The notes under the pieces are model-generated. The model was not told where the DNA came from, did no database searches, and saw nothing but the letters and a program-made list of their open reading frames with translations. A program made the position numbers and the translations under genes. 64,000 bases of DNA from positions 415,501 through 479,500 of the forward strand of contig NZ_CP137559.1 in assembly GCF_019249725.2 (NCBI RefSeq), written 5' to 3'. This document shows positions 1 to 8,450 of this stretch, piece by piece (within the stretch, counting starts at the first letter, position 1; the number at the start of each line of letters is the position of its first letter). Origin of the DNA: Segatella hominis (GTDB lineage Bacteria > Bacteroidota > Bacteroidia > Bacteroidales > Bacteroidaceae).

Positions 1-786
1 GACCGATACATTGATGTGGTTGGTACAGGTGGCGACCGCAAGAATACTTTCAATATTTCTACTACCGCTTGCTTCGTCATTGCTGGTGCTGGTTATAAGG
101 TTGCCAAGCATGGTAATTATGCGGCTACTTCTGTGAGCGGTGCTTCGAATGTCATCAAAAACCATGGTGTGCAGTTTACTGATGATTTGGATAAGTTGAA
201 CCGTTCTATCAATGAGACTGGTATCGTCTATCTCCATGCCCAACTCTTTGCCAAGGCAATGAAGTTTGTTGGTCCTATCCGTAAGGCACTCCAATTCCCA
301 ACCGTTTTTAATCTCCTCGGTCCATTGGTTAATCCAAGTCTGCCTAAATGCCAGTTGCTCGGTGTAGCCAACCTGGACCAGATGCGACTCTATAATCAGG
401 TTTATCAGAAGTTAGGCATCGACTATGGTATTGTAAATAGCATCGACGGTTACGATGAGATTTCCCTGACCAGTGATTTCAAGGTAACGACCAATCATTA
501 TGAGCGCATCTTCAAGCCACAGGATCTTGGTTTTGAAATTGCTAAACCTGAGGAAGTTAGAGGTGGTGCTACAGAGGAAGAGGCTAAGGAAATCTTTGAT
601 GCCGTACTTGAGAACCGTGCATTGCCTGCCCAGAAGAATATCGTACTTGCCAATGCCGCCTTCGGTATTCAGGTTATGGAGAAGGGAAAGAAGAGTATTG
701 AGGAATGTGTGGAGATTGCACGAGAGAGCATCGATAGTGGCAAGGCACTCGCTACATTCAAGAAATTTGTAGAACTGAATAGTTAA
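1..786 (+). CDS. trpD: Anthranilate phosphoribosyltransferase, 5' end cut by window
   Basis: Transfers phosphoribosyl from PRPP to anthranilate, the second committed step of tryptophan synthesis in the cytoplasm. The reading frame is open from base 1, so the N-terminal domain lies outside the window; the GTG at 16 is an internal valine codon. The family glycine-rich phosphoribosyl-binding motif GTGGDRKNTFN is at the very start, followed by the N-x-x-KHGN region (AKHGNYAATSVSGAS) and the LLGPLVNP motif, all typical of TrpD. About 261 residues are visible of a usual 330-340. It heads the visible trp genes and is followed after 90 bp by trpC. The stop codon is immediately followed by a dispersed repeat. 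Assignment is secure. Confidence 0.96.
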   Translation, partial: DRYIDVVGTGGDRKNTFNISTTACFVIAGAGYKVAKHGNYAATSVSGASNVIKNHGVQFTDDLDKLNRSINETGIVYLHAQLFAKAMKFVGPIRKALQFPTVFNLLGPLVNPSLPKCQLLGVANLDQMRLYNQVYQKLGIDYGIVNSIDGYDEISLTSDFKVTTNHYERIFKPQDLGFEIAKPEEVRGGATEEEAKEIFDAVLENRALPAQKNIVLANAAFGIQVMEKGKKSIEECVEIARESIDSGKALATFKKFVELNS

Positions 787-876
787 GTATAGAGTGAAGA
801 ACGAAGAGTGAATAGTGAAGAATTCAAATGTTTGAGGGCGTATGCCTCATTTCTCATTTAACATTTAACATTGAAA
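787..876. repeat. Composite intergenic repeat between trpD and trpC
   Basis: Purine-rich block AGAGTGAAGAACGAAGAGTG directly after the trpD stop, then GAAGAATTCAAATG, a small GAGG-GCGTATG-CCTC hairpin, and an ATTTAACATTTAACATT tract before trpC. The same order of parts (purine block, small GGGCG..GCC hairpin, ACATT-type tract) recurs between trpA and trpB, and parts of it between trpE and trpG and at the end of rhaA. No function is known to me; it is not coding. Confidence 0.7.
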
Positions 877-1704
877 ATGGCTGATATTTTAGAAGAGATT
901 GTCGCTCATAAGCGAATCGAGATAGAACAGCGCAAGCGCTTCATCCAACCCCGGCAGATGATTTCCCTGACGGAACAGAAGATGCAGGCGGATGACGGAC
1001 TGGTACCTGGAGGCAGCATGCGCAAGGCACTGATGGAGTCCTCTACGGGTATCATCGCTGAGTTTAAGAGAAAATCACCGTCCAAGGGATGGATCAAGGA
1101 GGAGGGTAAGGCAAGTATCATCCCGTTGGCTTATCAGGAGAATGGAGCTTCAGCTCTCAGCATCCTTACCGATATCGACTACTTCGGCGGTTATGATGAG
1201 TTTATACAGGAGGCTCGCCACGTGGGGGTTCATATACCTATATTATATAAGAACTTCGTTATCGAGGAATACCAACTCCTGCAGGCGAGATATTGCGGTG
1301 CTTCTGCCGTACTCCTGATAGCTGCCTGTCTGACGAAAGAGGAATGTAAGCGTCTTCTTGATATGGCGCACCAACTCGGAATGGAAGTACTCTTGGAGAT
1401 GCACAACGACCGGGATTTCGAATATGCAGAACTCGAACCTGATATGTATGGCATCAACAATCGCAATCTCGGTACGTTTGTTACCGATGTGGAAAACAGT
1501 TTCCGCCTGGCAGAGCAGTTGCCGAAGGATGTGTGCAGAGTCAGCGAAAGCGGTATCTCCCATCCGCAAGTTGTCAAAAGGCTCCGTGAGGAAGGCGGTT
1601 TCCGTGGCTTCCTGATGGGAGAGCAGTTTATGAAACAGGCTGACCCGGGACAAGGACTTGCGGATTTTCTGAAGCAACTGGAAATCAATGATGCGTTCAG
1701 ATGA
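877..1704 (+). CDS. trpC: Indole-3-glycerol-phosphate synthase
   Basis: Closes the indole ring, converting carboxyphenylaminodeoxyribulose phosphate to indole-3-glycerol phosphate. About 275 residues with the family landmarks: N-terminal EEIVAHKRIEIEQRK, catalytic lysine segment IIAEFKRKSPSKGWI, NNRNLGTF and SESGI near the C-terminus. A TTG at 871 is in frame, but the ATG at 877 gives the normal MADILEEIVAHK start and is preferred. It is a stand-alone TrpC, with TrpF encoded separately 28 bp downstream, so not the fused TrpCF of enterobacteria. Same operon as trpD and trpF. Confidence 0.95.
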   Translation: MADILEEIVAHKRIEIEQRKRFIQPRQMISLTEQKMQADDGLVPGGSMRKALMESSTGIIAEFKRKSPSKGWIKEEGKASIIPLAYQENGASALSILTDIDYFGGYDEFIQEARHVGVHIPILYKNFVIEEYQLLQARYCGASAVLLIAACLTKEECKRLLDMAHQLGMEVLLEMHNDRDFEYAELEPDMYGINNRNLGTFVTDVENSFRLAEQLPKDVCRVSESGISHPQVVKRLREEGGFRGFLMGEQFMKQADPGQGLADFLKQLEINDAFR

Positions 1705-1732
1705 AAATACTAACGAGAAAAAAGAAAGAGAA

Positions 1733-2443
1733 ATGAATACAGATAAAATGTTGGTTAAGGTGTGTGGTATGCGTGATGCCGATAACATTCGCGAAGTTTC
1801 CCAACTCGGGGTTGATATGATAGGATTCATCTTCTATCCGAAGTCACCGCGGTTTGTGCAGATGATCAGCAGCAAGGCTGGCATTATACCAGACTACTCG
1901 GAAGAGCGTATCGAACTTGCGATGGCGCGTAAGACTGCTGAGACTCAAAAGCAACCGGCAAGGGTGGGAGTCTTTGTGGATGATATGCCCCAGAACATCG
2001 TGACACGTGTCTATAATTACCGTCTCGACTACATCCAGTTGCATGGTAATGAACCTCGTGAAACCATCGAGAATCTCCGTGCTACCATCGATCCCGACAT
2101 CAAACCCAATATCAGGATCATCAAGGCTATCAGCGTAAGCTCAGCCGAGGATATCCAGAAATATAAGGAGTATGCAGGCGCTGTTGACCTCTTCCTTTTC
2201 GACACCAAATGTAAGACGGTCGGTGGATGTGGTGAGCAGTTTGATTGGCAAGTTCTGCAGCAGTACGATGGCGAGACCCCATTCCTCCTGAGTGGCGGTA
2301 TCGGACCGGAAGATGTAGAACGGCTGAAAGCCTTCCAGCACCCGAAGTGTATCGGTATCGATTTGAATTCGAAATTTGAAATCGAACCTGCTCTGAAAGA
2401 TGTAGAGAAACTCAGGAAATTCCTTTTAAAGGTAAAAAGGTAA
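1733..2443 (+). CDS. trpF: Phosphoribosylanthranilate isomerase
   Basis: Amadori isomerisation of N-(5-phosphoribosyl)-anthranilate in tryptophan synthesis. Begins with the canonical LVKVCGMRD strand carrying the catalytic cysteine, then GFIFYPKSPRFV, VGVFVDD, IQLHGNE and the phosphate-binding LLSGGIGPEDV; DLNSKFE replaces the more usual DVNSGVE. In-frame ATGs exist at 1688, 1733 and 1748. The 1688 start would overlap trpC and adds a charged tail, so 1733 is preferred and 1748 is possible. The last codons (LKVKR-stop) are formed by a dispersed AAAGGTAAAAA repeat, as at the ends of the GH105 and rhaB genes in this window. Confidence 0.92.
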   Translation: MNTDKMLVKVCGMRDADNIREVSQLGVDMIGFIFYPKSPRFVQMISSKAGIIPDYSEERIELAMARKTAETQKQPARVGVFVDDMPQNIVTRVYNYRLDYIQLHGNEPRETIENLRATIDPDIKPNIRIIKAISVSSAEDIQKYKEYAGAVDLFLFDTKCKTVGGCGEQFDWQVLQQYDGETPFLLSGGIGPEDVERLKAFQHPKCIGIDLNSKFEIEPALKDVEKLRKFLLKVKR

Positions 2444-2498
2444 AAAAGTAAAAAGGTAAAAAGAGCATTCTTGCTCTTAAAGGTAAAAAAACAAAAAA
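2425..2498. repeat. GGTAAAAA/AGTAAAAA tract overlapping the trpF stop
   Basis: Tandem units of roughly eight bases (TTTAAAGGTAAAAAGG, TAAAAAAGTAAAAAGG and so on) run from the last trpF codons through the intergenic space to trpA. The repeat supplies the trpF stop codon. The same tract, sometimes on the other strand, is at 8393-8450, 31660-31690 and 52890-52950. No coding potential. Confidence 0.75.
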
Positions 2499-3275
2499 AT
2501 GAATAAGATAAATGCATTATTTGCAAACAATAAAGACCGCAAGCTTTTGAGCTTGTATTTCTGTGCCGGTTGTCCAACCTTCGAGGGCACAGGTGCTGTC
2601 ATCAAATCCATGGAACGCCATGGCATCGATATGATTGAGGTAGGCATTCCTTTCAGTGACCCTTTGGCTGACGGACCAGTCATCCAGAGTGCAGGTACCA
2701 AAGCCTTGAAGAACGGAATGACCGTGAAGGCGCTCTTCGGTCAGCTCAAGGCCATCAAGGATGAAGTGCAATTGCCATTGGTTCTGATGGGTTACCTCAA
2801 CCCTATCATGCACTATGGCATCGAGGCTTTCTTCCAGAGTTGTGTGGAGAGCGGTGTGAGTGGCACCATCATTCCAGACCTTCCTTTCGATGACTATCTG
2901 AAAGTGGTGAAGCCGATTGCCGACAAGTATGACATCCGTGTCATCATGATGATTACACCGGAGACCAGCGAGGAGCGCATCCGATTCATCGATGAGCATA
3001 CCGATGGTTTCATCTATATGGTCAGTTCAGCCAGCATCACAGGAGCACAGAGTAGTTTTGGTGATGCCAAACTCGCTTATTTCAATCATATCAACAGTAT
3101 GAATCTCCGCAACCCTCGTATGATTGGTTTCGGAATCAGTAACAAGCAGACTCTGACCAGTGCACAGGACAATGCAGCTGGTGCTATCATTGGAAGTAAA
3201 TTCGTGACATTACTCAATGAAGTGGGTGATCCGGACAAGGCGCTCGATCTGCTTTTCGAGGCACTCAAGAAGTAA
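2499..3275 (+). CDS. trpA: Tryptophan synthase alpha chain
   Basis: Cleaves indole-3-glycerol phosphate to indole, which is channelled to TrpB in the alpha2beta2 complex. 258 residues with the TrpA signature IEVGIPFSDPLADGPVIQ (catalytic Glu and Asp), GTIIPDLPFDDY and the phosphate-binding GFGISNKQ segment. Starts at ATG 2499 (MNKINALFANN), giving normal length. The stop is followed at once by the purine-rich repeat described at 787-876, then trpB after 141 bp. Confidence 0.96.
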   Translation: MNKINALFANNKDRKLLSLYFCAGCPTFEGTGAVIKSMERHGIDMIEVGIPFSDPLADGPVIQSAGTKALKNGMTVKALFGQLKAIKDEVQLPLVLMGYLNPIMHYGIEAFFQSCVESGVSGTIIPDLPFDDYLKVVKPIADKYDIRVIMMITPETSEERIRFIDEHTDGFIYMVSSASITGAQSSFGDAKLAYFNHINSMNLRNPRMIGFGISNKQTLTSAQDNAAGAIIGSKFVTLLNEVGDPDKALDLLFEALKK

Positions 3276-3416
3276 GTGAAGAGTGAAGAACGAAGAGTGA
3301 AGAATTCATCAGTTTCGTTTGTGACTCAAGGGCGAAAGCCTAATTAAACATTTTACATTTTACATTTGTCATTTGTCATTTTACATTTGTCATTTGTCAT
3401 TTAATATTAGATTGCG
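3276..3416. repeat. Composite intergenic repeat between trpA and trpB
   Basis: Starts with GTGAAGAGTGAAGAACGAAG right after the trpA TAA, contains AGGGCGAAAGCCT (a four-base stem with a GAAA loop), and ends in a run of ACATTTTACATT and CATTTGTCATTTGTC units up to the trpB start. It has the same arrangement as the trpD-trpC spacer. No promoter of the TAnnTTTG form was seen in it. Confidence 0.7.
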
Positions 3417-4616
3417 ATGTATCAAGTTGACGATAAAGGATTTTTTGGAAAATTCGGTGGCGCATACGTGCCAGAGATATTATATAAATGTGTGACAGAA
3501 CTCCAGGAGGCTTACAAGCCTATCATCGAGAGTGAGGAATTCAAGAAAGAGTATTACGCTCTGCTGAAAGATTATGTGGGTCGTCCTTCACCTCTCTATT
3601 ATGCCAAGCGCATGAGTGAGAAGTACGGATGCCAGCTCTATCTGAAGCGTGAAGACCTGAACCATACTGGTGCTCATAAGATCAATAATACCATCGGTCA
3701 GATTCTGATGGCAAAGAAGATGGGCAAGACCCGTATCATTGCCGAGACAGGTGCTGGTCAGCATGGTGTGGCTACAGCTACGGTCTGCGCTCTGATGGAT
3801 ATGAAGTGCGAAATCTTCATGGGTGCTACCGACGTTGAGCGTCAGCATACCAATGTGGAACGTATGAAGATGTTGGGGGCTAAGGTTAATCCTGTAAGAA
3901 CGGGTAATATGACCTTGAGCGATGCCTGTTCAGAAGCTATCCGCGACTGGTGCTGTCATCCTCAGGATACTTTCTATATCGTGGGCAGTACGATGGGCCC
4001 ACATCCTTACCCTGATATCGTGGCAAAGATGCAGAGTGTGATTTCAGAGGAACTGAAATGGCAGTTGGAAGAGAAGATTGGCCGTGATTATCCTGACTAT
4101 CTTATCGCTTGTGTGGGTGGCGGAAGTAATGCTGCGGGTACCATCTATCACTATATCGATGACGAGCGTGTGCAGATTTACTTGGCTGAGGCTGCCGGTC
4201 ATGGTATCGATACCAACTATACGGCTGCTACCATGCACTGCGGTACAGAAGGTATCATTCATGGTGCGCGTACCCTCGTGATGCAGACCGAAGACGGACA
4301 GATAGAAGAAGCCTTCACCATCAGTGCCGGTTTGGATTATCCAGGCATCGGACCAATGCATGCCGACTTGGCTACCCGTGGCCGTAGTCATGTGCTTGCC
4401 ATCAAAGATGATGAGGCTATCTATGCTGGATATGAGTTGACCCGTATGGAGGGTATCATTCCTGCTATCGAGAGTGCCCATGCTGTGGCTGCCTTGAAGA
4501 AGATGAAATTCAAGAAGGACGATGTCGTTGTGCTCACAGTTTCTGGACGTGGTGACAAGGACGTGGAGACCTACTTGAGTCATAAGGAAATGGCTAAAGA
4601 ATACGGAGATTTTTAA
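3417..4616 (+). CDS. trpB: Tryptophan synthase beta chain
   Basis: PLP enzyme joining indole to serine. 399 residues, the usual size. PLP lysine motif LKREDLNHTGAHKINNT, the glycine-rich phosphate site CVGGGSNAAG, and C-terminal LTVSGRGDKD identify the canonical TrpB1 type. N-terminal FGKFGGAYVPEIL is also typical. It lies after trpA and before trpE, whereas the Bacteroides order I recall is trpB-E-G-D-C-F-A; the visible order is thus a circular permutation of that. Downstream is a duplicated hairpin (4647-4724). Confidence 0.97.
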   Translation: MYQVDDKGFFGKFGGAYVPEILYKCVTELQEAYKPIIESEEFKKEYYALLKDYVGRPSPLYYAKRMSEKYGCQLYLKREDLNHTGAHKINNTIGQILMAKKMGKTRIIAETGAGQHGVATATVCALMDMKCEIFMGATDVERQHTNVERMKMLGAKVNPVRTGNMTLSDACSEAIRDWCCHPQDTFYIVGSTMGPHPYPDIVAKMQSVISEELKWQLEEKIGRDYPDYLIACVGGGSNAAGTIYHYIDDERVQIYLAEAAGHGIDTNYTAATMHCGTEGIIHGARTLVMQTEDGQIEEAFTISAGLDYPGIGPMHADLATRGRSHVLAIKDDEAIYAGYELTRMEGIIPAIESAHAVAALKKMKFKKDDVVVLTVSGRGDKDVETYLSHKEMAKEYGDF

Positions 4617-4646
4617 AATTAGAGGCTTTAAGCTTCACCATCAAGC

Positions 4647-4724
4647 GAAGCCTGCTTCATGTGTCAATGCAATAGGCTTCGTTGGTCATTGAAGCCTGCT
4701 TCATGTGTCAATGCAATAGGCTTC
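4647..4724 (+). promoter_or_regulatory. Duplicated hairpin before trpE, possible attenuator or terminator
   Basis: A 34-bp sequence (GAAGCCT, 20 bases, AGGCTTC) occurs twice without visible change, at 4647-4680 and 4691-4724, separated by ten bases. The second copy is followed by ATTTTTTTATC, so copy 2 has the form of an intrinsic terminator. The right arm of copy 1 (4674-4680) can equally pair with the left arm of copy 2 (4691-4697). That gives mutually exclusive 1:2, 2:3 and 3:4 pairings as in an attenuator. A 29-codon reading frame from ATG 4659 contains one Trp codon (4683-4685) and ends over the trpE start. A regulatory role is inference; the repeat and pairings are seen. Confidence 0.5.
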
Positions 4725-4744
4725 ATTTTTTTATCGTTTAAAAT

Positions 4745-6181
4745 ATGAGTAGATTCAATTATACAACAAAGACTCGCAAGATTCTCGCCGATCTCTATAC
4801 ACCGGTGGGAGTCTATATGCGACTTCGTGACATATATCCCCAGTCTGCCTTGATGGAGAGTTCCGACTACCATGGCTCAGAGAACTCTCGTTCCTTCATC
4901 GGCGTACATCCGATGGCAAGCATCGCTGTGGGACACGGTATCGTGACAGTCACTTATCCCGATGGCAAGGTGGAAAAACAGGAACTCCCTGCCTTCGGTG
5001 AGGGAAAGGGTGAGGAGTGTAAACTCGCCATCTCCAAGGCAATCAATGACTTTGTCAAGTCTTTCCATGTGGAGGGAGAGGGCAAGGACTTCTGTGGACT
5101 CTATGGTTTCACCACTTTCAATGCGGTACGCTACTTTGAGAATATCCCGGTAAAGGATACGACGATGGAAAAGAATGATGCGCCGGATATCTATTATATC
5201 ATGTATAAGGACATCATCGTTTTCGATCATTACAACAATACGATGGAACTGATTGCGCTGAGTGATGCAGAAGGTTCTGCTGGTGAGGCTGAACTGGATG
5301 CGCTCCTGAAGGCTATCAACAAGGCAAATGTGAAACCATACGACTTCCATCCTGTGGGAGATACGACTTCTACGCTTACTGATGAGCAGCATAAGGAGAA
5401 TGTAAGAAAGTGCATCCAGCACTGTTTGCGTGGTGATGTCTTCCAGATTGTGGTCAGTCGCCGTTTCGTCCAGAAGTATGAGGGTGATGATTTCAAACTC
5501 TACCGTGCGCTTCGTAGTATCAATCCATCACCATACCTCTTCTATTTTGATTTCGGCGGATACCGTATCTTCGGTTCTTCTCCAGAAACCCACAACCGTA
5601 TCGTAGGCAACAAGGCATTCATAGATCCTATTGCCGGTACTACTAAGCGTACAGGCGATATCGAACAGGACCGCAAGGCTGCTGAGTTCCTGCGCAATGA
5701 TCCGAAAGAGAATGCAGAGCATGTGATGTTGGTGGATCTGGCACGCAATGACCTGAGTCGCAACTGTCATGGTGTGAAGGTAGATTTCTATAAGGATATG
5801 CAGTTCTACAGCCATGTCATTCATCTCGTAAGTCGTGTAAGTGGTACGCTTGATAAGGATGCTGATCATATCAAGGAGTTTATCGATACTTTCCCAGCAG
5901 GTACGCTGAGTGGTGCTCCTAAGGTTCGTGCCATGCAGATTATCTCAGAACTGGAGCCTCACAACCGAGGTGCTTATGGCGGTTGCATCGGATTTATCGG
6001 ACTGAATGGTGACCTCAATCAGGCCATCGTTATCCGTACCTTTATCAGTCGTAATGGTGAGCTCTGGTTCCAGGCGGGTAGTGGTGTCGTAGCAAAAAGC
6101 AATGACCAGTATGAACTGGAAGAGTGTAATAACAAGTTGGGTGCACTCACCAAGGCTATCCATATTGCAGAGCAGTTGTAG
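4745..6181 (+). CDS. trpE: Anthranilate synthase component I
   Basis: Converts chorismate to anthranilate using ammonia supplied by TrpG; the entry and usual feedback point of the pathway. 478 residues. The chorismate-binding fold shows DPIAGTTKRTGD, HLVSRVSGTL, the FPAGTLSGAPKVRAM signature and GAYGGCIGFIGL. SGAPK and the following trpG favour TrpE over the aminodeoxychorismate synthase PabB. The start ATG 4745 lies just after the duplicated hairpin and overlaps the stop of a short upstream frame, so translational coupling is possible. trpG follows after 87 bp of repeat sequence. Confidence 0.95.
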   Translation: MSRFNYTTKTRKILADLYTPVGVYMRLRDIYPQSALMESSDYHGSENSRSFIGVHPMASIAVGHGIVTVTYPDGKVEKQELPAFGEGKGEECKLAISKAINDFVKSFHVEGEGKDFCGLYGFTTFNAVRYFENIPVKDTTMEKNDAPDIYYIMYKDIIVFDHYNNTMELIALSDAEGSAGEAELDALLKAINKANVKPYDFHPVGDTTSTLTDEQHKENVRKCIQHCLRGDVFQIVVSRRFVQKYEGDDFKLYRALRSINPSPYLFYFDFGGYRIFGSSPETHNRIVGNKAFIDPIAGTTKRTGDIEQDRKAAEFLRNDPKENAEHVMLVDLARNDLSRNCHGVKVDFYKDMQFYSHVIHLVSRVSGTLDKDADHIKEFIDTFPAGTLSGAPKVRAMQIISELEPHNRGAYGGCIGFIGLNGDLNQAIVIRTFISRNGELWFQAGSGVVAKSNDQYELEECNNKLGALTKAIHIAEQL

Positions 6182-6268
6182 GATAGTGATGTAAGTGAAG
6201 AGTGAAGAATGAAGAGTGAAGAATTCAAATGCTTCCAGTAAGCACTAAACATTAAATATTTTATAAAG
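6182..6268. repeat. Intergenic repeat between trpE and trpG
   Basis: Carries the purine-rich GTGAAGAGTGAAGAATGAAG block followed by AGTGAAGAATTCAAATGCTT, as after trpD, trpA and rhaA, then a short ACTAAACATTAAATATT stretch leading to trpG. One base differs from the other copies (AATGAAG for AACGAAG). Not coding. Confidence 0.65.
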
Positions 6269-6862
6269 ATGAAAGTAGTAATCATAGATAATTACGATTC
6301 CTTCACCTATAATCTGGCTCATCTGGTAAAAGAGTTAGGTGCAGAGGTGACGGTATTCCGCAACGATCAGTTCCAATTGCGCGAACTAGACCGTTTCGAC
6401 AAGATCATCCTGAGTCCGGGACCTGGTATTCCTTCTGAGGCAGGTCTTCTGATGGATGTCATCAAGACTTATGCTGGCAGAAAACCAATGTTGGGTGTCT
6501 GTCTGGGTCATCAGGCGATAGGTGAGGCTTTTGGCGCCAAACTTACCAATCTCTCTGAAGTATATCATGGAGTTGCTACTCCTTGTACTCAGTTTGGTAA
6601 TGATCCTATTTTTGCTGGTATGTCTAAGCGTATAGAGATAGGTCGTTATCATTCATGGGTAGTGGATAGAACAAATTTCCCAGAGTGTCTTGATGTGACA
6701 GCAGTGAGCGATGACGGTTGCATCATGGGTTTGAAGCACAAGCATTATGATATCCATGGTATTCAGTTCCATCCGGAAAGTGTACTGACTCCAGAGGGCA
6801 AGACGATTATCAAGAATTGGCTTGCCTTCGACGGTGAAGATTTTGATAAGAGTTGGACATAG
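6269..6862 (+). CDS. trpG: Anthranilate synthase component II, glutamine amidotransferase
   Basis: Class I glutamine amidotransferase providing ammonia to TrpE. 197 residues. The triad is visible as the nucleophilic cysteine in LGVCLGHQAIGE and the His-Glu of GIQFHPESVLTPEG; IIDNYDSFTYNLAH is the typical N-terminus. No separate pabA is visible here, so an additional role in folate synthesis (amphibolic TrpG/PabA) is possible. It is the last gene of the visible trp set; a strong hairpin with a T-run follows at 6920-6965. Confidence 0.94.
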   Translation: MKVVIIDNYDSFTYNLAHLVKELGAEVTVFRNDQFQLRELDRFDKIILSPGPGIPSEAGLLMDVIKTYAGRKPMLGVCLGHQAIGEAFGAKLTNLSEVYHGVATPCTQFGNDPIFAGMSKRIEIGRYHSWVVDRTNFPECLDVTAVSDDGCIMGLKHKHYDIHGIQFHPESVLTPEGKTIIKNWLAFDGEDFDKSWT

Positions 6863-6919
6863 TGGATATAAAACCTCGAACAGAATTTTCCGTGATAAAG
6901 GAAGACGAAAATCCTCAAT

Positions 6920-6965
6920 AGAAAAACAGCATATCAACCGTCAATGGAAGATATGCTGTTTTTCT
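6920..6965. terminator. Bidirectional terminator between trpG and GH28
   Basis: Inverted repeat of 16 bp: AGAAAAACAGCATATC (6920-6935) pairs with GATATGCTGTTTTTCT (6950-6965) around a 14-base loop, followed by CTTTTTATTT on the + strand. It lies between two convergent genes and can serve both. Confidence 0.85.
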
Positions 6966-6996
6966 CTTTTTATTTATTCTTTTTATTTTATTTCTT

Positions 6997-8388
6997 TTAT
7001 TTCAATCCATCAGCATCGCCGGTAGTTTTCAAACCATTGCTCTTTTCTCTTGGTGTGATATTGACATTCTTCACGATTGTGTTTTCAATGACATCCTTAT
7101 TGAATGCCATTTTCTTATCAGTAGATTGGATGTTTTCGAAGGTGAAATCTACCAGACGGTACTTGTCGCTGGTGCCCACATCAAAGAAGTTGTCACAATC
7201 CATCTGGATGTTTTTGATGGTGATGTTGTTGCACTGACTGAGTGGCATATCCTTGCGGTCGCCTGGTTTGAAGAACTGAGTCCAAGGGCGGACAACCAAG
7301 AAACTGCCTGTGGTGCCCTGGATGTTATCTACCGTCACATACTCATAGTGCTGAGGAGTGTCAGGGCGCATCTTCAACCAGAGTACGCGCTGCGCATTGC
7401 CCACCTTGATGTTGCGCAACACGATGTTGCGGTCTTTCACACTCTCGCTGCCCAAAGTCAGACAACCATGCACTCTACCATAGTTGCAGTTCTGGATGAG
7501 CACATTATAGACTGGTCCATTCTCTGGTGCCTTGTCTGCCCAGGTTCCCTTACCGCCCTTGATGGCAATGGCATCATCATTTACGCTCATGAAGCAGCCT
7601 TCCACTAATACGTCGTGACATACGTCGATATCGATAGCATCACTGCTTGGTGCCTTCACTCCACTGGTAGGAGCGAAGATGGTGCATCCCAAGAAGCGAA
7701 CATGGTCGCAACGATAGATGTGATTGGTCCAGAAAGGACTGTTCTGGATGTGGACATCCTGTATGGTCACATGGCTCGAATTGCTGATATATACGAGGCG
7801 TGGACGCTGGGCATCCTTGTTGGTACACTGGCGGTTCCATGTACGACGAATCCAGAATTCCTCCCAGTAGTGATAGCCGTTACCGTCGATAGTTCCTTTA
7901 CCGGCAATGGTGAAACCATCACACTTGTCTGCATTGATGAAGGCAGAGAAATACTTGCAGGTTTCCCCCTCGATACGGGTTTCCAAGACAGGGAAGTTGG
8001 CAATGCGGTCACTACCTTTCAGTTTACCACCCTCTTCAAGATAGAGATGGGTTTTCGGACGGAAGAAGAGGGCACCGCTCTGATAGGTACCAGCAGGAAC
8101 GACGATGACACCACCGCCATCCTTAGCAGCCTGGTCGATAACAGTCTGGATAGCCTGAGTCTGAATCAGGGTACTGTCGTTCTTGACACCATAATCGGTA
8201 ATCACGTATTTCTTGCCAAGGGTATCTACATTCACCTTCTGTGCATTGCAGAACCATGCATCCATCTTCGTGCCGTCAGGCCAGAGTTCAGTCTGTGCCT
8301 TTTTCGCTTTCTTCTGTTTCTTGGCGGCATTGGCGCTTAGTGGCGCAAAAGCCACCAAGCAAGCCATCAGCCAAATATATTTTCTCAT
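6997..8388 (-). CDS. Secreted glycoside hydrolase family 28 (polygalacturonase-like)
   Basis: Right-handed beta-helix hydrolase expected to cleave galacturonosyl bonds in pectin or rhamnogalacturonan oligomers. 463 residues with a signal peptide (MACLVAFAPLSANA) and a short Lys-rich linker after it. GH28 landmarks: ITDYGVKND near residue 65, NSPFWTNHI, the catalytic-Asp segments SSDAIDIDVC and NDDAIAIKGGK, and the loop HGCLTLGSES. The RIK motif of classic polygalacturonases appears as LWLKMR, so exo-type or unusual substrate specificity is plausible. It is the third gene of a minus-strand run GH106-GH105-GH28 with gaps of 82 and 47 bp, most likely one operon for rhamnogalacturonan oligosaccharides. 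Confidence 0.9.
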   Translation of the reverse strand: MRKYIWLMACLVAFAPLSANAAKKQKKAKKAQTELWPDGTKMDAWFCNAQKVNVDTLGKKYVITDYGVKNDSTLIQTQAIQTVIDQAAKDGGGVIVVPAGTYQSGALFFRPKTHLYLEEGGKLKGSDRIANFPVLETRIEGETCKYFSAFINADKCDGFTIAGKGTIDGNGYHYWEEFWIRRTWNRQCTNKDAQRPRLVYISNSSHVTIQDVHIQNSPFWTNHIYRCDHVRFLGCTIFAPTSGVKAPSSDAIDIDVCHDVLVEGCFMSVNDDAIAIKGGKGTWADKAPENGPVYNVLIQNCNYGRVHGCLTLGSESVKDRNIVLRNIKVGNAQRVLWLKMRPDTPQHYEYVTVDNIQGTTGSFLVVRPWTQFFKPGDRKDMPLSQCNNITIKNIQMDCDNFFDVGTSDKYRLVDFTFENIQSTDKKMAFNKDVIENTIVKNVNITPREKSNGLKTTGDADGLK

Positions 8389-8392
8389 AACT

Positions 8393-8450
8393 TTTTTACC
8401 CTTTTACCTTTTTACTTTTTTACCTTTTTACTTTTTTACTTTTTTACCTT
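8393..8450. repeat. TTTTTACC/TTTTTACT tract between GH105 and GH28
   Basis: About seven tandem units of 7-8 bases (CTTTTTACC, CTTTTTTACTT). On the minus strand it forms the end of the GH105 gene (LKVKK-stop) and the spacer before GH28. Same family as at 2425-2498 and 31660-31690. Confidence 0.75.
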
